8,605 nucleotides of DNA. It comes from an uncultured Verrucomicrobiae bacterium. Lineage in GTDB: Bacteria; Verrucomicrobiota; Verrucomicrobiia; Verrucomicrobiales; Akkermansiaceae. The position numbers and the translations under genes were made by a program. Under the pieces are notes generated by a model. That model made no database searches, was not told the origin of the DNA, and saw only the letters and a list, made by a program, of their open reading frames with translations. Of the stretch, positions 1-6,757 are shown piece by piece. The stretch's first letter is position 1, and every line of letters starts with the position of its first letter. The DNA lies in NCBI GenBank assembly GCA_937957985.1, contig CALGOH010000150.1:1-8605 (forward strand), in the 5' to 3' direction.

Positions 1-1
1 G

Positions 2-1291
2 ATGAAGGCCGCGCCGAATCGCTGGCGGCTGCGCAAGGCGGGGCGGCTCGACCGCTACACGGCCAACCTGTTCGCCGCCTCCTACGCGACGGCGCTGCTG
101 CTCGTCGTCGGCCTGTTCTGGGTGCTCGACCTGGCCTCCCACCTCGGCGAGTTCTTCGAGCCCTTCTCGGACTGGCTGCATTCGATCCAGGCCGTCCGCC
201 GCGAGGAAACCCGGGAGCATTTCGACAAGCGCGGCTTCGCGATGCGGGTCGAGAACGGGATCTTCGGCGGGGGCAGTTACCGCTGGTCGATCGGCGACGC
301 CTCGTGGCTGGCGAACAACCTCTGGGACCACTACCGTTTCAGCCTCGACGAGGACTACCTGAAGGGCCGCGCCTACCCGGTGCTCAAGGACCTCTTCATG
401 TTCTGGGAGGATCACCTGATCGAGATCCCGTCGCCCGATGGCGAGGGGACCGTGCTGGTCTCCCCGGACGGCTGGTCGCCGGAGCACGGGCCCACCGAGG
501 ACGGCGTGAGCTTCGAGCAGCAACTCGCGTGGGACCTGCTGTCCAACTTCGCCGAGGCCGCGGAAATCCTCGGCATCGACGCGGACGAGCGGGCCAGGGC
601 CATCGCCATGCGCGACCGGCTGCTGGGTCCGCGGGTCGGGAAATGGGGCCAGCTCCAGGAGTGGATGATCGACCGCGACGATCCGGAGAACCGTCACCGC
701 CACCTTTCGCACCTGATCGCGGTGCATCCCGGCCGCCAGATCTCACCGCTGACGACGCCGGAGCTGGCGGAAGCGGCACGGGTCTCGATGAACGCCCGCG
801 GCGACGGCGCGACCGGCTGGAGCAAGGCGTGGAAGATCAACATGTGGGCGCGGCTCCACGACGGCGACCGCGCCTACAAGCTGCTCGCCGAGATGCTGCG
901 CGGGAACGTTTACGACAACCTGCTCTGCGCCCACCCGCCCTTCCAGATCGACGGCAACTTCGGCTATGCCGCGGGCGTGTGCGAGATGCTCGTCCAGTCC
1001 CACATGGACCACATCCACCTGTTGCCGGCCTTGCCGGAGGCGTGGCCCGACGGTCACGTGCGCGGCGTTCGGGCGCGGGGAGGTTTCGAACTCGACGTGA
1101 ACTGGAAGGACGGCCGGCTGCGCCGCGCCACGATCGTCTCCGGCGAGGGGCGGGACTTCGTGCTTCGAACGGATGTCCCCGTCTCGGTCGTGGGGGACGT
1201 CGAGGTCGGCGAGATCGGCCCCGGCCTGGTCCGCTTTCCGACGGAGCCCGGACGGGTCTACAGCCTGGTCTCAGGGCCCGCCCAGCAATAG
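2..1291 (+). CDS. Chimeric ORF: LptF/LptG-like N-terminal membrane segment fused to C-terminal half of GH95 alpha-L-fucosidase
   Basis: This 429-residue ORF has two unrelated parts. Residues 1-53 carry a basic start, then LDRY (17-20), one hydrophobic segment (about 23-45) and DLASHLGEFFE, the usual opening of LptF/LptG lipopolysaccharide-export permeases. From about residue 54 the sequence follows the C-terminal half of glycoside hydrolase family 95: SPEHGP (159-164, Glu161 matching the family's general acid), NRHRHLSHL (230-238), GWSKAWKINMWARL (272-285) and HPPFQIDGNFG (311-321, with the conserved Asp317). GH95 enzymes release alpha-L-fucose, or related sugars, from glycans and are usually 700-800 residues; the N-terminal beta domain and the part of the barrel carrying the catalytic Asn pair are absent. 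If made, the protein would be an inner-membrane-anchored, probably inactive remnant facing the periplasm. ATG at 2 follows the window edge by one base, so the true start could lie further upstream. Family calls are firm for GH95 and moderate for LptF/G. Confidence 0.75.
   Translation: MKAAPNRWRLRKAGRLDRYTANLFAASYATALLLVVGLFWVLDLASHLGEFFEPFSDWLHSIQAVRREETREHFDKRGFAMRVENGIFGGGSYRWSIGDASWLANNLWDHYRFSLDEDYLKGRAYPVLKDLFMFWEDHLIEIPSPDGEGTVLVSPDGWSPEHGPTEDGVSFEQQLAWDLLSNFAEAAEILGIDADERARAIAMRDRLLGPRVGKWGQLQEWMIDRDDPENRHRHLSHLIAVHPGRQISPLTTPELAEAARVSMNARGDGATGWSKAWKINMWARLHDGDRAYKLLAEMLRGNVYDNLLCAHPPFQIDGNFGYAAGVCEMLVQSHMDHIHLLPALPEAWPDGHVRGVRARGGFELDVNWKDGRLRRATIVSGEGRDFVLRTDVPVSVVGDVEVGEIGPGLVRFPTEPGRVYSLVSGPAQQ
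146..175 (+). other. Junction between LptG-like and GH95-like coding sequence
   Basis: Around residues 49-58 (GEFFEPFSDW) the similarity switches from LptF/LptG to GH95 without a frame change. Either family can account for part of this stretch: LptG proteins commonly have an acidic DLxxNLxEFxE-like stretch here, while GH95 has an EPLFD-like stretch followed by a helix (here WLHSIQAVRREETREHFDKRGF). The exact breakpoint cannot be placed by eye. It may be an illegitimate recombination point or an assembly join close to a contig end. Confidence 0.5.
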
Positions 1292-1297
1292 GGGCGC

Positions 1298-1330
1298 AAA
1301 AAAGGCCGCCCGGAGATTCCGGACAGCCTT
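1298..1330 (-). terminator. Intrinsic terminator of the protease/Lgt-like/azurin operon
   Basis: Read on the minus strand, 1330-1318 (AAGGCTGTCCGGA) pairs with 1314-1302 (TCCGGGCGGCCTT) through 13 pairs around a 3-nt loop, followed by a run of six T (1303-1298). Two of the 13 pairs are G-U wobbles on the minus-strand RNA but would be C-A mismatches on the plus-strand RNA, and there is no T run on the plus side, so the structure is directional. It begins 24 bp after the azurin stop codon and its T tract ends 6 bp short of the stop codon of the convergent GH95-type ORF. Confidence 0.88.
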
Positions 1331-1354
1331 CGGGAGCGAGGGAATGAAGGCACC

Positions 1355-1804
1355 CTATTCCTTCGGCTTCACGATGAGCTTGCCGTTCATCACGCCGAAG
1401 TGGCCGGGGAAGGTGCAGAGATACGGGTATTCTCCGGCCTCGGGGGCGGTGAAGGTGACTTCCGTCTTTTCGCCGCCGCCGATCATCTCGGTATGGGCGA
1501 TGATGAGGCTCTGGCTTTCCTCGTCCTGCGCGATGTAGTCGTGGTCCTTGGCCGGCGCGCATTTCATCGCGAACGGCGCGAGTTCGGTGCCGGACTTGAG
1601 GATCACCACGTTGTGGCCCATCGCGACCTCGGGAAGCTTGCCGACGTGCTCGAACTTGAGGGTGACCTTCTGGCCGGCGACCACGGTCAGTTCCTTCTTG
1701 TCGTACTGCATCTGGTCGTTGCCGGTCAGCTCGAGGGTGACGGCGTCCTGGGCGTAGGCCCCGAGGGCGGTGGCGGCGAGTGCGGTGAGGATGAACTTCT
1801 TCAT
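1355..1804 (-). CDS. Azurin-type blue copper protein (secreted cupredoxin)
   Basis: This 149-residue protein has a Sec signal peptide (MKKFILTALAATALGAYA, cleavage probably before Gln19), followed by a full azurin domain. It would carry single electrons between periplasmic redox partners through one type 1 copper ion. The copper ligands are visible: His64 in MGHNVVI (with Gly63), then Cys130, His135 and Met139 in CTFPGHFGVM, the azurin C-x4-H-x3-M spacing. NDQMQYDKKELTV (29-41) and AHTEMIGGGEKTEVTF (103-118) are also typical. The two cysteines that form the azurin N-terminal disulfide are missing; the only other cysteine is Cys82. It is the last gene of a three-gene minus-strand unit, 23 bp after the Lgt-like gene, and is followed by a strong intrinsic terminator. 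The longer open frame upstream has no family similarity, and ATG at 1804 puts the signal peptide exactly at the N-terminus, which decides the start. No Shine-Dalgarno sequence is seen. The partner oxidase or reductase is unknown. Confidence 0.95.
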   Translation of the reverse strand: MKKFILTALAATALGAYAQDAVTLELTGNDQMQYDKKELTVVAGQKVTLKFEHVGKLPEVAMGHNVVILKSGTELAPFAMKCAPAKDHDYIAQDEESQSLIIAHTEMIGGGEKTEVTFTAPEAGEYPYLCTFPGHFGVMNGKLIVKPKE

Positions 1805-1827
1805 GTCAGTCGATGGTTGAAACGCCG

Positions 1828-2523
1828 TTACCCTGTCGGCGGATCGGAACTTTCGCAACCCCCGGAATCCGACGAATTTCGCGCCCTCCTTCTGAAGGCG
1901 ACCAGGGCGGCCACGGCGGTGCCGAGGGCCAGGAGCTGGTAGCCGGAGAGGCCGGCGAAGGGTTTCGGCGTGGCGCGCAGGAACTCGTGGGTGAAGCGGA
2001 ACAGGCCGTAGGCGATGAGGTAGAGGTGGAAGTGCTGGCCCGTCCAAAGTCGGCGTTGGTGCATGACCAGCAGCACGGCGAGCGCCGCGGCTTGGAAGCC
2101 GATCTCTACCGGGACCGCGGGCCAGCGTCCGCCGTTCCAGGCGACGCCGGGGCAGCAGCCGGCGTCGAGACAGCCGATCCGGCCGAGGATCAGTGGAATC
2201 GGAAGCAACAGGGCGAAGCGGTCGCCGGTGATCGGTCGGTAGCCGGTGAGGCGCTTGGCCAGCTCGACCGCGGCCCAGCCGCCGGGCAGCGCGCCCATCA
2301 CCGACTTGCCCGAGAGCCAGACCGTCCATCGGTCCGGTCGCCCGGCGTGCAGCCAGCCCTCGGCGCCAAGAAAGGCGAGCTTGGCACCGAGGAAGGCGCC
2401 GATCAGCCCGGCGAAGTAGATGATCGGCAGCCGCGGATCGGACTTCGACAGCCGCCACCAGCCGAGCGCCCCGATGAGGATCCCGCCGGCCACCGCCGCG
2501 GCGTAGATGGGCGAGCCGGTCAT
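1828..2523 (-). CDS. Lgt-family (prolipoprotein diacylglyceryl transferase-like) membrane protein, divergent
   Basis: A 231-residue polytopic membrane protein with about six hydrophobic stretches (near 6-22, 33-53, 74-88, 103-117, 141-155, 165-177). The closest recognisable family is Lgt, the inner-membrane enzyme that transfers diacylglyceryl from phosphatidylglycerol to the lipobox cysteine of prolipoproteins. Supporting motifs are GRIGCLDAGC (114-123), corresponding to the Lgt GRIGNFxNxE signature and keeping its Arg, and YGLFRFTHEFLR (172-183), corresponding to the Lgt C-terminal Arg/Glu motif. The Lgt HGGL motif with its essential His is replaced by GKSVMGALPGG (72-82), and the protein is shorter than classical Lgt (about 260-290 residues). 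It may be a non-canonical paralogue with another lipid- or thiol-linked role rather than the housekeeping enzyme. Its ATG overlaps the protease stop codon (ATGA), implying translational coupling. The tail after about residue 212 is hydrophilic with Ser/Pro/Gly. Confidence 0.75.
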   Translation of the reverse strand: MTGSPIYAAAVAGGILIGALGWWRLSKSDPRLPIIYFAGLIGAFLGAKLAFLGAEGWLHAGRPDRWTVWLSGKSVMGALPGGWAAVELAKRLTGYRPITGDRFALLLPIPLILGRIGCLDAGCCPGVAWNGGRWPAVPVEIGFQAAALAVLLVMHQRRLWTGQHFHLYLIAYGLFRFTHEFLRATPKPFAGLSGYQLLALGTAVAALVAFRRRARNSSDSGGCESSDPPTG

Positions 2524-4145
2524 TCGTCCAGCTCGACACTGACGCGCACGAAACCCCGGTCGGGATCGGCGTCCCAGGTGAGCACGCGTTTCACGAAGCC
2601 GGGGACCGCCGGGGCGTAGGCCTCGGTGGTGGAGGTGAATCCGGCGGGAGTGGTGGTGGTCCAGCCGCCGAGCGTTGAGGAGAACTCGGGAATGTACGAC
2701 AGGCCTCGTAGATCCTTGTCGCTGCGTTCGGGGAAGGTGAGGGTGACCGTGCCGGCGGAGACGTCGAGGACGGGCGTGAGCGGACCGCCGTCGGAGAAGA
2801 CGAGCACGCCGCTCTCCGGATCGCCGCCGAGGGCGTATTCGAGGAGGTTGACGAGGCCGTCGAGGTCCGGGTCGTCGCCCTCGCCCGTCTCGGAGAGGCC
2901 CGACGCCCAGTCGGCGAAGGACGGGGCGAGCGGGACATCGACCGACTGAACCAGGTCCGCCGTGGTGTCGCTGCGGCGGACGAGATCGATGGTCAGGGTG
3001 TCCACGGAAGGTGCGCTCGCCCAGGTGGCGGTGGCGGTGGCGGTGGCGGCGGGATCGAGGGTCGCCTTTCGAAGCGTCCACTTGGTTCCCGACCCGTAGG
3101 TCACCCAACCCGGCGCGGAAACCGAATCCGGCACCTCGGCCGGATCGAACCGGAACTCGATCTCCAGGTTTCCGGTCACGTTGGCACCGGTGTTCTCGAT
3201 CTCGTATTCGAAGTCGAGCGGCAGCGCCTTGCGCGGGGTCGGCTGGACGGTGCCGGTCGTGGTGTCCAGCGTGGTGGCGGGCGCGTTGATCGGCCGCATG
3301 CGGTAGCCGTCGGCCAACATCTCGGCATCCAACTCGGAAACATAGTGAGGGACGAAGACATCGTAGCATTCGTAGGGGTCCCCTCCCGTAACCACATAGC
3401 TGTGAACACCCACCAGAGCGGCCGTGCCTCCGACCGGCACGAAGGTGGGGCTGCCGGAGTCGCCCCTCTCCGGATAGCAATCGTCAGGGTTCAGATTCGG
3501 CGGCGGAGGGAGGTCGAAGTCGAAGCGCATGTAGCGGGTGGTGAGTAATCCCGCCGCGCCGTAGTTCTCGGTTCTCGATGTGCTTTCAACATTCGCAAGC
3601 GTCCCCGCTCCGATCCTCGGCACCTGTTCGGTGGTGATGTTGCCGGACAGTTTCTTCCCGAGCACTCCGAGGTCGCTGGTCTCGTAATCGTCGTAGGTCG
3701 GGAGGTCGAGGTAGGGAAGCGGCGAGATGCCGGTATCCGCATCGATCGGAGCCGACAGTTGGGCGATCACAAGATCGGAGTTCTGGCCGGTGTCCTGAAT
3801 GATAGCGTGGGCACCGATGGTCCGGTCGGTTGCGACATTGCTTGCATTGAGGAAGCGCACGGTTTGCCCGTTACTTAGGCCGCCCGAGACATTGAAGTAA
3901 TGGGTCGCAAAGAGAATGTGCTGCCTTGAGATAAGGGCGCACTGCCTCGTGGGGTAGGTGCCGACGCGGAAGCCGACTCCGGTGAGGTCCACGGCCGAGA
4001 AGATATGGTCCTCGTTGATCGTCGCGCCGACCGGAAAGGAATCGAAGCGTTCGTGGTCGTCGGCATTGAATGTCCGGACTTCCAGTCCCGCCGCGGGAGC
4101 GACGGACGCGAGGAGCGAAGCGAAGATGAAGGCTCGGTGACGCAT
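2520..4145 (-). CDS. Secreted trypsin-like (S1 family) serine protease with C-terminal verrucomicrobial-type extension
   Basis: A 541-residue exported protein. Residues 1-20 form a signal peptide (MRHRAFIFASLLASVAPAAG). Residues 21-275 look like a chymotrypsin-fold protease: His82 in ISRQHILFATHYF, Asp124 in NSDLVIAQLSAP and Ser230 in ERGDSGSPTF form a complete triad in the correct order, and LVGVHSYV follows the Ser as in trypsins. Cys69, Cys223 and Cys260 are the only cysteines. Residues 300-405 resemble an Ig-like or conserved-repeat secretion domain, including a low-complexity Ala-Thr run (367-374). Residues 424-443 (DDPDLDG..NLLEYALGGDP) match the block common near the C-terminus of secreted verrucomicrobial proteins, followed by a beta-rich tail ending FVRVSVELDE. 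No PEP-CTERM or Por anchor is visible. ATG at 4145 is chosen because it begins the signal peptide; the frame is open further upstream without similarity. It is first in the unit with the Lgt-like and azurin genes. The substrate is unknown. Confidence 0.87.
   Translation of the reverse strand: MRHRAFIFASLLASVAPAAGLEVRTFNADDHERFDSFPVGATINEDHIFSAVDLTGVGFRVGTYPTRQCALISRQHILFATHYFNVSGGLSNGQTVRFLNASNVATDRTIGAHAIIQDTGQNSDLVIAQLSAPIDADTGISPLPYLDLPTYDDYETSDLGVLGKKLSGNITTEQVPRIGAGTLANVESTSRTENYGAAGLLTTRYMRFDFDLPPPPNLNPDDCYPERGDSGSPTFVPVGGTAALVGVHSYVVTGGDPYECYDVFVPHYVSELDAEMLADGYRMRPINAPATTLDTTTGTVQPTPRKALPLDFEYEIENTGANVTGNLEIEFRFDPAEVPDSVSAPGWVTYGSGTKWTLRKATLDPAATATATATWASAPSVDTLTIDLVRRSDTTADLVQSVDVPLAPSFADWASGLSETGEGDDPDLDGLVNLLEYALGGDPESGVLVFSDGGPLTPVLDVSAGTVTLTFPERSDKDLRGLSYIPEFSSTLGGWTTTTPAGFTSTTEAYAPAVPGFVKRVLTWDADPDRGFVRVSVELDE
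3024..3047 (+). repeat. Four tandem copies of GGTGGC within the protease gene
   Basis: The hexanucleotide GGTGGC occurs four times in tandem on the plus strand. In the minus-strand protease gene it encodes alternating Ala-Thr (residues 367-374). Because the unit is 6 bp, gain or loss of copies by slippage would lengthen or shorten the linker without shifting the frame. Confidence 0.9.
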
Positions 4146-4254
4146 CGGGTTTCGGCGGACGCTACACGACGATGCCGATCCGCGCCACGTCTTCGTTGCC
4201 CGGAAACTTGGGGCTTTCACCGGTCTGCGGAGCACGCCAGATTCCGGAGCGCTG
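4146..4254. other. Divergent spacer between protease and propeller genes
   Basis: These 109 bp separate two gene units transcribed away from each other, so both promoters should lie here. The stretch is GC-rich, and no convincing -35/-10 pair, palindrome or riboswitch-like structure stands out. The only recognisable signal is GGAG (4246-4249), a Shine-Dalgarno match 5 bp before the plus-strand ATG at 4255. Confidence 0.4.
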
Positions 4255-5565
4255 ATGAAGAAATGGTCCTCCGTCATTCCCCCCGGCCTGCTGGCGGCCG
4301 GCGTCGCCTTGGTCTCGGCATCCGACACCGGTCGGTCATCGAAAGGCTTCGATCGAATGGAGCTCACCCGCGAATTCTGGTCCGAGGGCGTGAACTTCGG
4401 CGACCTGAACCATGACGGCGTGCCGGATCTGGTGGCCGGGCCGTGCTGGTGGGCGGGGCCGGATTTCGCGGAGCGCCATCACTATGCGCCGCTGGAGCGG
4501 AAGTCGCCCTCCGCCGCGGCTCCGCACCGGGCGAAGAATCCGGAAGGGGAGATGGTGACGGTCGCGGGTTTTCCCGGCGCGTGGTCGGGCCGCAACGGCT
4601 ACTCGGACTGCTTCCAGCTCTGGTGCCACGATTTCAACGGCGACGGCTGGGACGACGTGCTGACGGTGAGCTTCCCGGGCAAGGAGGCGTTCTGGTATGC
4701 GAATCCCCAAGGCAAGGACGGCGACTGGGAACGGCATGTCGCCTTTCCGGCGGTCGACAACGAATCGCCGCTCTTCACCGACGTGAACGGCGACGGCCGG
4801 CCCGACCTCGTCTTTCACACCGAGCTGCCGGAGAAGCAAGGGGCGCGTCTCGGCTATGCGACCTTCGATCCGGAGAATCCCACCGCGCCGTGGCGCTTCC
4901 ATCCGGTCTCGGCAGCTTATCCGGATCCCACCCCGCAGAAGTGGGGCCGCTTCCAGCACGGACTGGGTGCCGGCGATGTCGATGGCGACGGCCGGGTGGA
5001 CCTGTTGATGAACCATGGATGGTGGCGCCAGCCGGAGTCGCTCGACGGCGATCCGGAGTGGGAGTTTCATGCCGCGGATTTCGCGCCGCAGGCGGCGCAG
5101 ATCCACGTGGACGACGTGAACGGCGACGGCCGCAACGACGTGATCACCGCCGTCGAGGCGCACGGCCACGGGCTGGCGTGGCACGAGCAGGCGGAGGACG
5201 GGAGCTTCGGCCGTCACGAAATCATGGGTCGCTCGGCCGGGGAGAGCGCCGGCGGCGTGCATTTCACCCAACCGCATGCGGTGGAGCTGGCGGACATCGA
5301 CGGCGACCGCCTGCGCGACCTCGTGACCGGGAAACGCTTCTGGGCCCACGGGCCGGAGGGCGATGTCGATCCGAACGGGACGCCGGTGCTCTACTGGTTC
5401 CGGCTCGTCCGCGACGGAAACGGCGGCGCGCGCTACGAGCCGCGGCTGATCGATCGCGATTCCGGCGTCGGGACGCAGTTCGTGGTGCGCGACGTGAACG
5501 GCGACCGGCGGCCGGATGTGGCGATCGCCAACAAGCGGGGCGTGTTTCTCTTTCGCCAGCAGTGA
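4255..5565 (+). CDS. Secreted FG-GAP/VCBS-repeat protein, probable seven-bladed beta-propeller
   Basis: A 436-residue exported protein with a signal peptide at residues 1-22 (MKKWSSVIPPGLLAAGVALVSA). It contains seven evenly spread calcium-loop motifs of the D-x-[ND]-x-D-x-x-x-D type, starting at Asp50, Asp126, Asp176, Asp241, Asp287, Asp347 and Asp413, spaced 46-76 residues apart. Seven such motifs over about 390 residues fit a seven-bladed beta-propeller of the FG-GAP/VCBS (integrin alpha-like) kind, each loop binding one calcium ion. Blades six and seven have Arg in place of the usual Gly after the third Asp (DIDGDRLRDL, DVNGDRRPDV). Motifs such as GPCWWAGPDF and FWYANPQG recall propellers of aldos-2-ulose dehydratase-like proteins, but this is weak and no catalytic function is assigned. 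Such proteins usually act outside the cytoplasm in binding or sugar processing. A GGAG Shine-Dalgarno precedes the ATG by 5 bp, the clearest ribosome binding site in the window. An RlmI-type gene follows after 4 bp. Confidence 0.85.
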   Translation: MKKWSSVIPPGLLAAGVALVSASDTGRSSKGFDRMELTREFWSEGVNFGDLNHDGVPDLVAGPCWWAGPDFAERHHYAPLERKSPSAAAPHRAKNPEGEMVTVAGFPGAWSGRNGYSDCFQLWCHDFNGDGWDDVLTVSFPGKEAFWYANPQGKDGDWERHVAFPAVDNESPLFTDVNGDGRPDLVFHTELPEKQGARLGYATFDPENPTAPWRFHPVSAAYPDPTPQKWGRFQHGLGAGDVDGDGRVDLLMNHGWWRQPESLDGDPEWEFHAADFAPQAAQIHVDDVNGDGRNDVITAVEAHGHGLAWHEQAEDGSFGRHEIMGRSAGESAGGVHFTQPHAVELADIDGDRLRDLVTGKRFWAHGPEGDVDPNGTPVLYWFRLVRDGNGGARYEPRLIDRDSGVGTQFVVRDVNGDRRPDVAIANKRGVFLFRQQ

Positions 5566-5569
5566 CGTG

Positions 5570-6748
5570 ATGGCGCGGCTGCGGATGCGACTGCTTCCCC
5601 GTGCCGAGGCGGCGGTGCGGCGCGGGCATCCGTGGGTCTTCGCCGAGAGCATCAAGTCGCAGAACCGCGCCGGCGGGGTGGGCGAGCTGGCGGTGCTCTA
5701 TGATCGCCGCGACCGGTTCCTGGCGGTCGGCCTGTACGATCCCGAATCGCCGATCCGGGTGCGGGTGGTGCACGCCGGCGATTCGGCGACGATCGACCGC
5801 GACTGGTGGCTCGCCCGCGCCCGGGAGGCGGCGGCGCGGCGCGAGTCGGTCTTTTCGGAACGGACCACCGGGGCGCGCTGCCTCAATGGCGAGAGCGAAG
5901 GTTTCCCGGGGCTCGTGGCCGACCGCTATGCCGACACGCTGGTGGTGAAGCTCTACTCGGCGGTCTGGCTGCCGCGCTGGCGGGAGATCGAGGAAGTGAT
6001 GCGCGAGGTGTTCCGGCCCCGGCACCTGATTCTCCGGCTCAGCCGGAACCTGTCGGAACCGGCGGGAGAATTCGGGCTGGAGGAGGGGTTCGTCGGCGAG
6101 CCGGGCGACGAGGTGGTGGTCTTCCGGGAGAATGGGATACTCTTCGAGGCGGCGGTGCTCCGGGGCCAGAAGACCGGGTTCTTCCTCGACCAGCGGGACA
6201 ACCGGGCGCGGGTCGAATCGCTGGCTGCCGGACGCGAGGTGCTCAACCTGTTCAGCTTTTCCGGCGGCTTCTCCCTGTGCGCGGCGCGGGGCGGGGCGAC
6301 GCGGGTCGTCGATGTCGACATCAGCGCCCACGCGCTGGAGGGAGCCCGGCGGAACTTTTCGCTGAACCCCGAGCTGGCGGGCGTCGTCCACGAACAGGTG
6401 CAGGCGGATGTCTTCCAGTGGCTCGCGCAGGCGGACGCGATGTTCGACCTGGTGGTCTGCGATCCTCCATCGCTCGCCAAACGGGAGCGGGACCGCGATG
6501 GCGCGATCGCGGCCTATCGACGCCTCAACGCCGCCGCCCTGCGCCGCGTGCGGGCTGGCGGATTGCTGGTGAGCGCGTCCTGCTCGGCCCACGTGGGCGC
6601 CGACGAATTCTTCGGCGCGGTGCGCGGGGAGGCCGGCCGCAGCGGTCGGTCGTTCCGCGAACTCTGGACCAGTGGTCACGCGCCGGACCACCCGGCGACC
6701 TTTCCGGAGGCGAACTACCTGAAGGCGATCTGCCTGGAATTCGAGTGA
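5570..6748 (+). CDS. rlmI: RlmI-type 23S rRNA (cytosine-5) methyltransferase, class I SAM-dependent
   Basis: A 392-residue cytoplasmic enzyme with the RlmI/YccW layout: an N-terminal PUA-like RNA-binding domain (about 1-75, RGHPWVFAESI at 18-28), a linker domain (about 80-185), then a Rossmann-fold SAM methyltransferase. Visible motifs are GQKTGFFLDQRDNR (199-212), motif I NLFSFSGGFSL (226-236), acidic motif II VVDVDISAHAL (246-256), motif IV DLVVCDPPS (293-301) and SASCSAHVG (335-343). The family's E. coli member methylates 23S rRNA C1962; the length matches (about 396 residues). The end, DHPATFPEANYLKAICLEFE, matches the family's conserved C-terminus. ATG at 5570 is preferred because the PUA domain starts immediately; an in-frame GTG lies one codon upstream (5567), and longer starts would run into the preceding gene. 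It sits 4 bp after the propeller gene, so the two are probably co-transcribed, without an obvious functional link. The exact target base in this organism is inferred from the family. Confidence 0.9.
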   Translation: MARLRMRLLPRAEAAVRRGHPWVFAESIKSQNRAGGVGELAVLYDRRDRFLAVGLYDPESPIRVRVVHAGDSATIDRDWWLARAREAAARRESVFSERTTGARCLNGESEGFPGLVADRYADTLVVKLYSAVWLPRWREIEEVMREVFRPRHLILRLSRNLSEPAGEFGLEEGFVGEPGDEVVVFRENGILFEAAVLRGQKTGFFLDQRDNRARVESLAAGREVLNLFSFSGGFSLCAARGGATRVVDVDISAHALEGARRNFSLNPELAGVVHEQVQADVFQWLAQADAMFDLVVCDPPSLAKRERDRDGAIAAYRRLNAAALRRVRAGGLLVSASCSAHVGADEFFGAVRGEAGRSGRSFRELWTSGHAPDHPATFPEANYLKAICLEFE

Positions 6749-6757
6749 GCCTGTGAC

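Noticed and set aside
304..1347. 347-codon plus-strand open frame within the GH95-type gene
   Set aside because: It is an alternate frame of a sequence with strong GH95 motifs; low-complexity Arg/Ala/Gly composition.
837..1562. Minus-strand open frame spanning the GH95 and azurin 3' ends
   Set aside because: It crosses the terminator and two well-supported genes in other frames, with an Arg-rich composition.
4005..4415. Small plus-strand open frame across the divergent spacer
   Set aside because: It overlaps the protease signal peptide and the propeller start on the other strand and frame; no signal or domain.
4336..5655. 439-codon open frame on the minus strand opposite the propeller gene
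   Set aside because: The repeated VAVHV-like segments are just the reverse reading of the calcium-loop motifs of the real gene; no independent family match.
5264..6691. 475-codon open frame on the minus strand opposite rlmI
   Set aside because: It is antisense to a clear RlmI-family protein, has Arg/Pro/Ala-rich composition without motifs, and is typical of shadows in GC-rich coding sequence.
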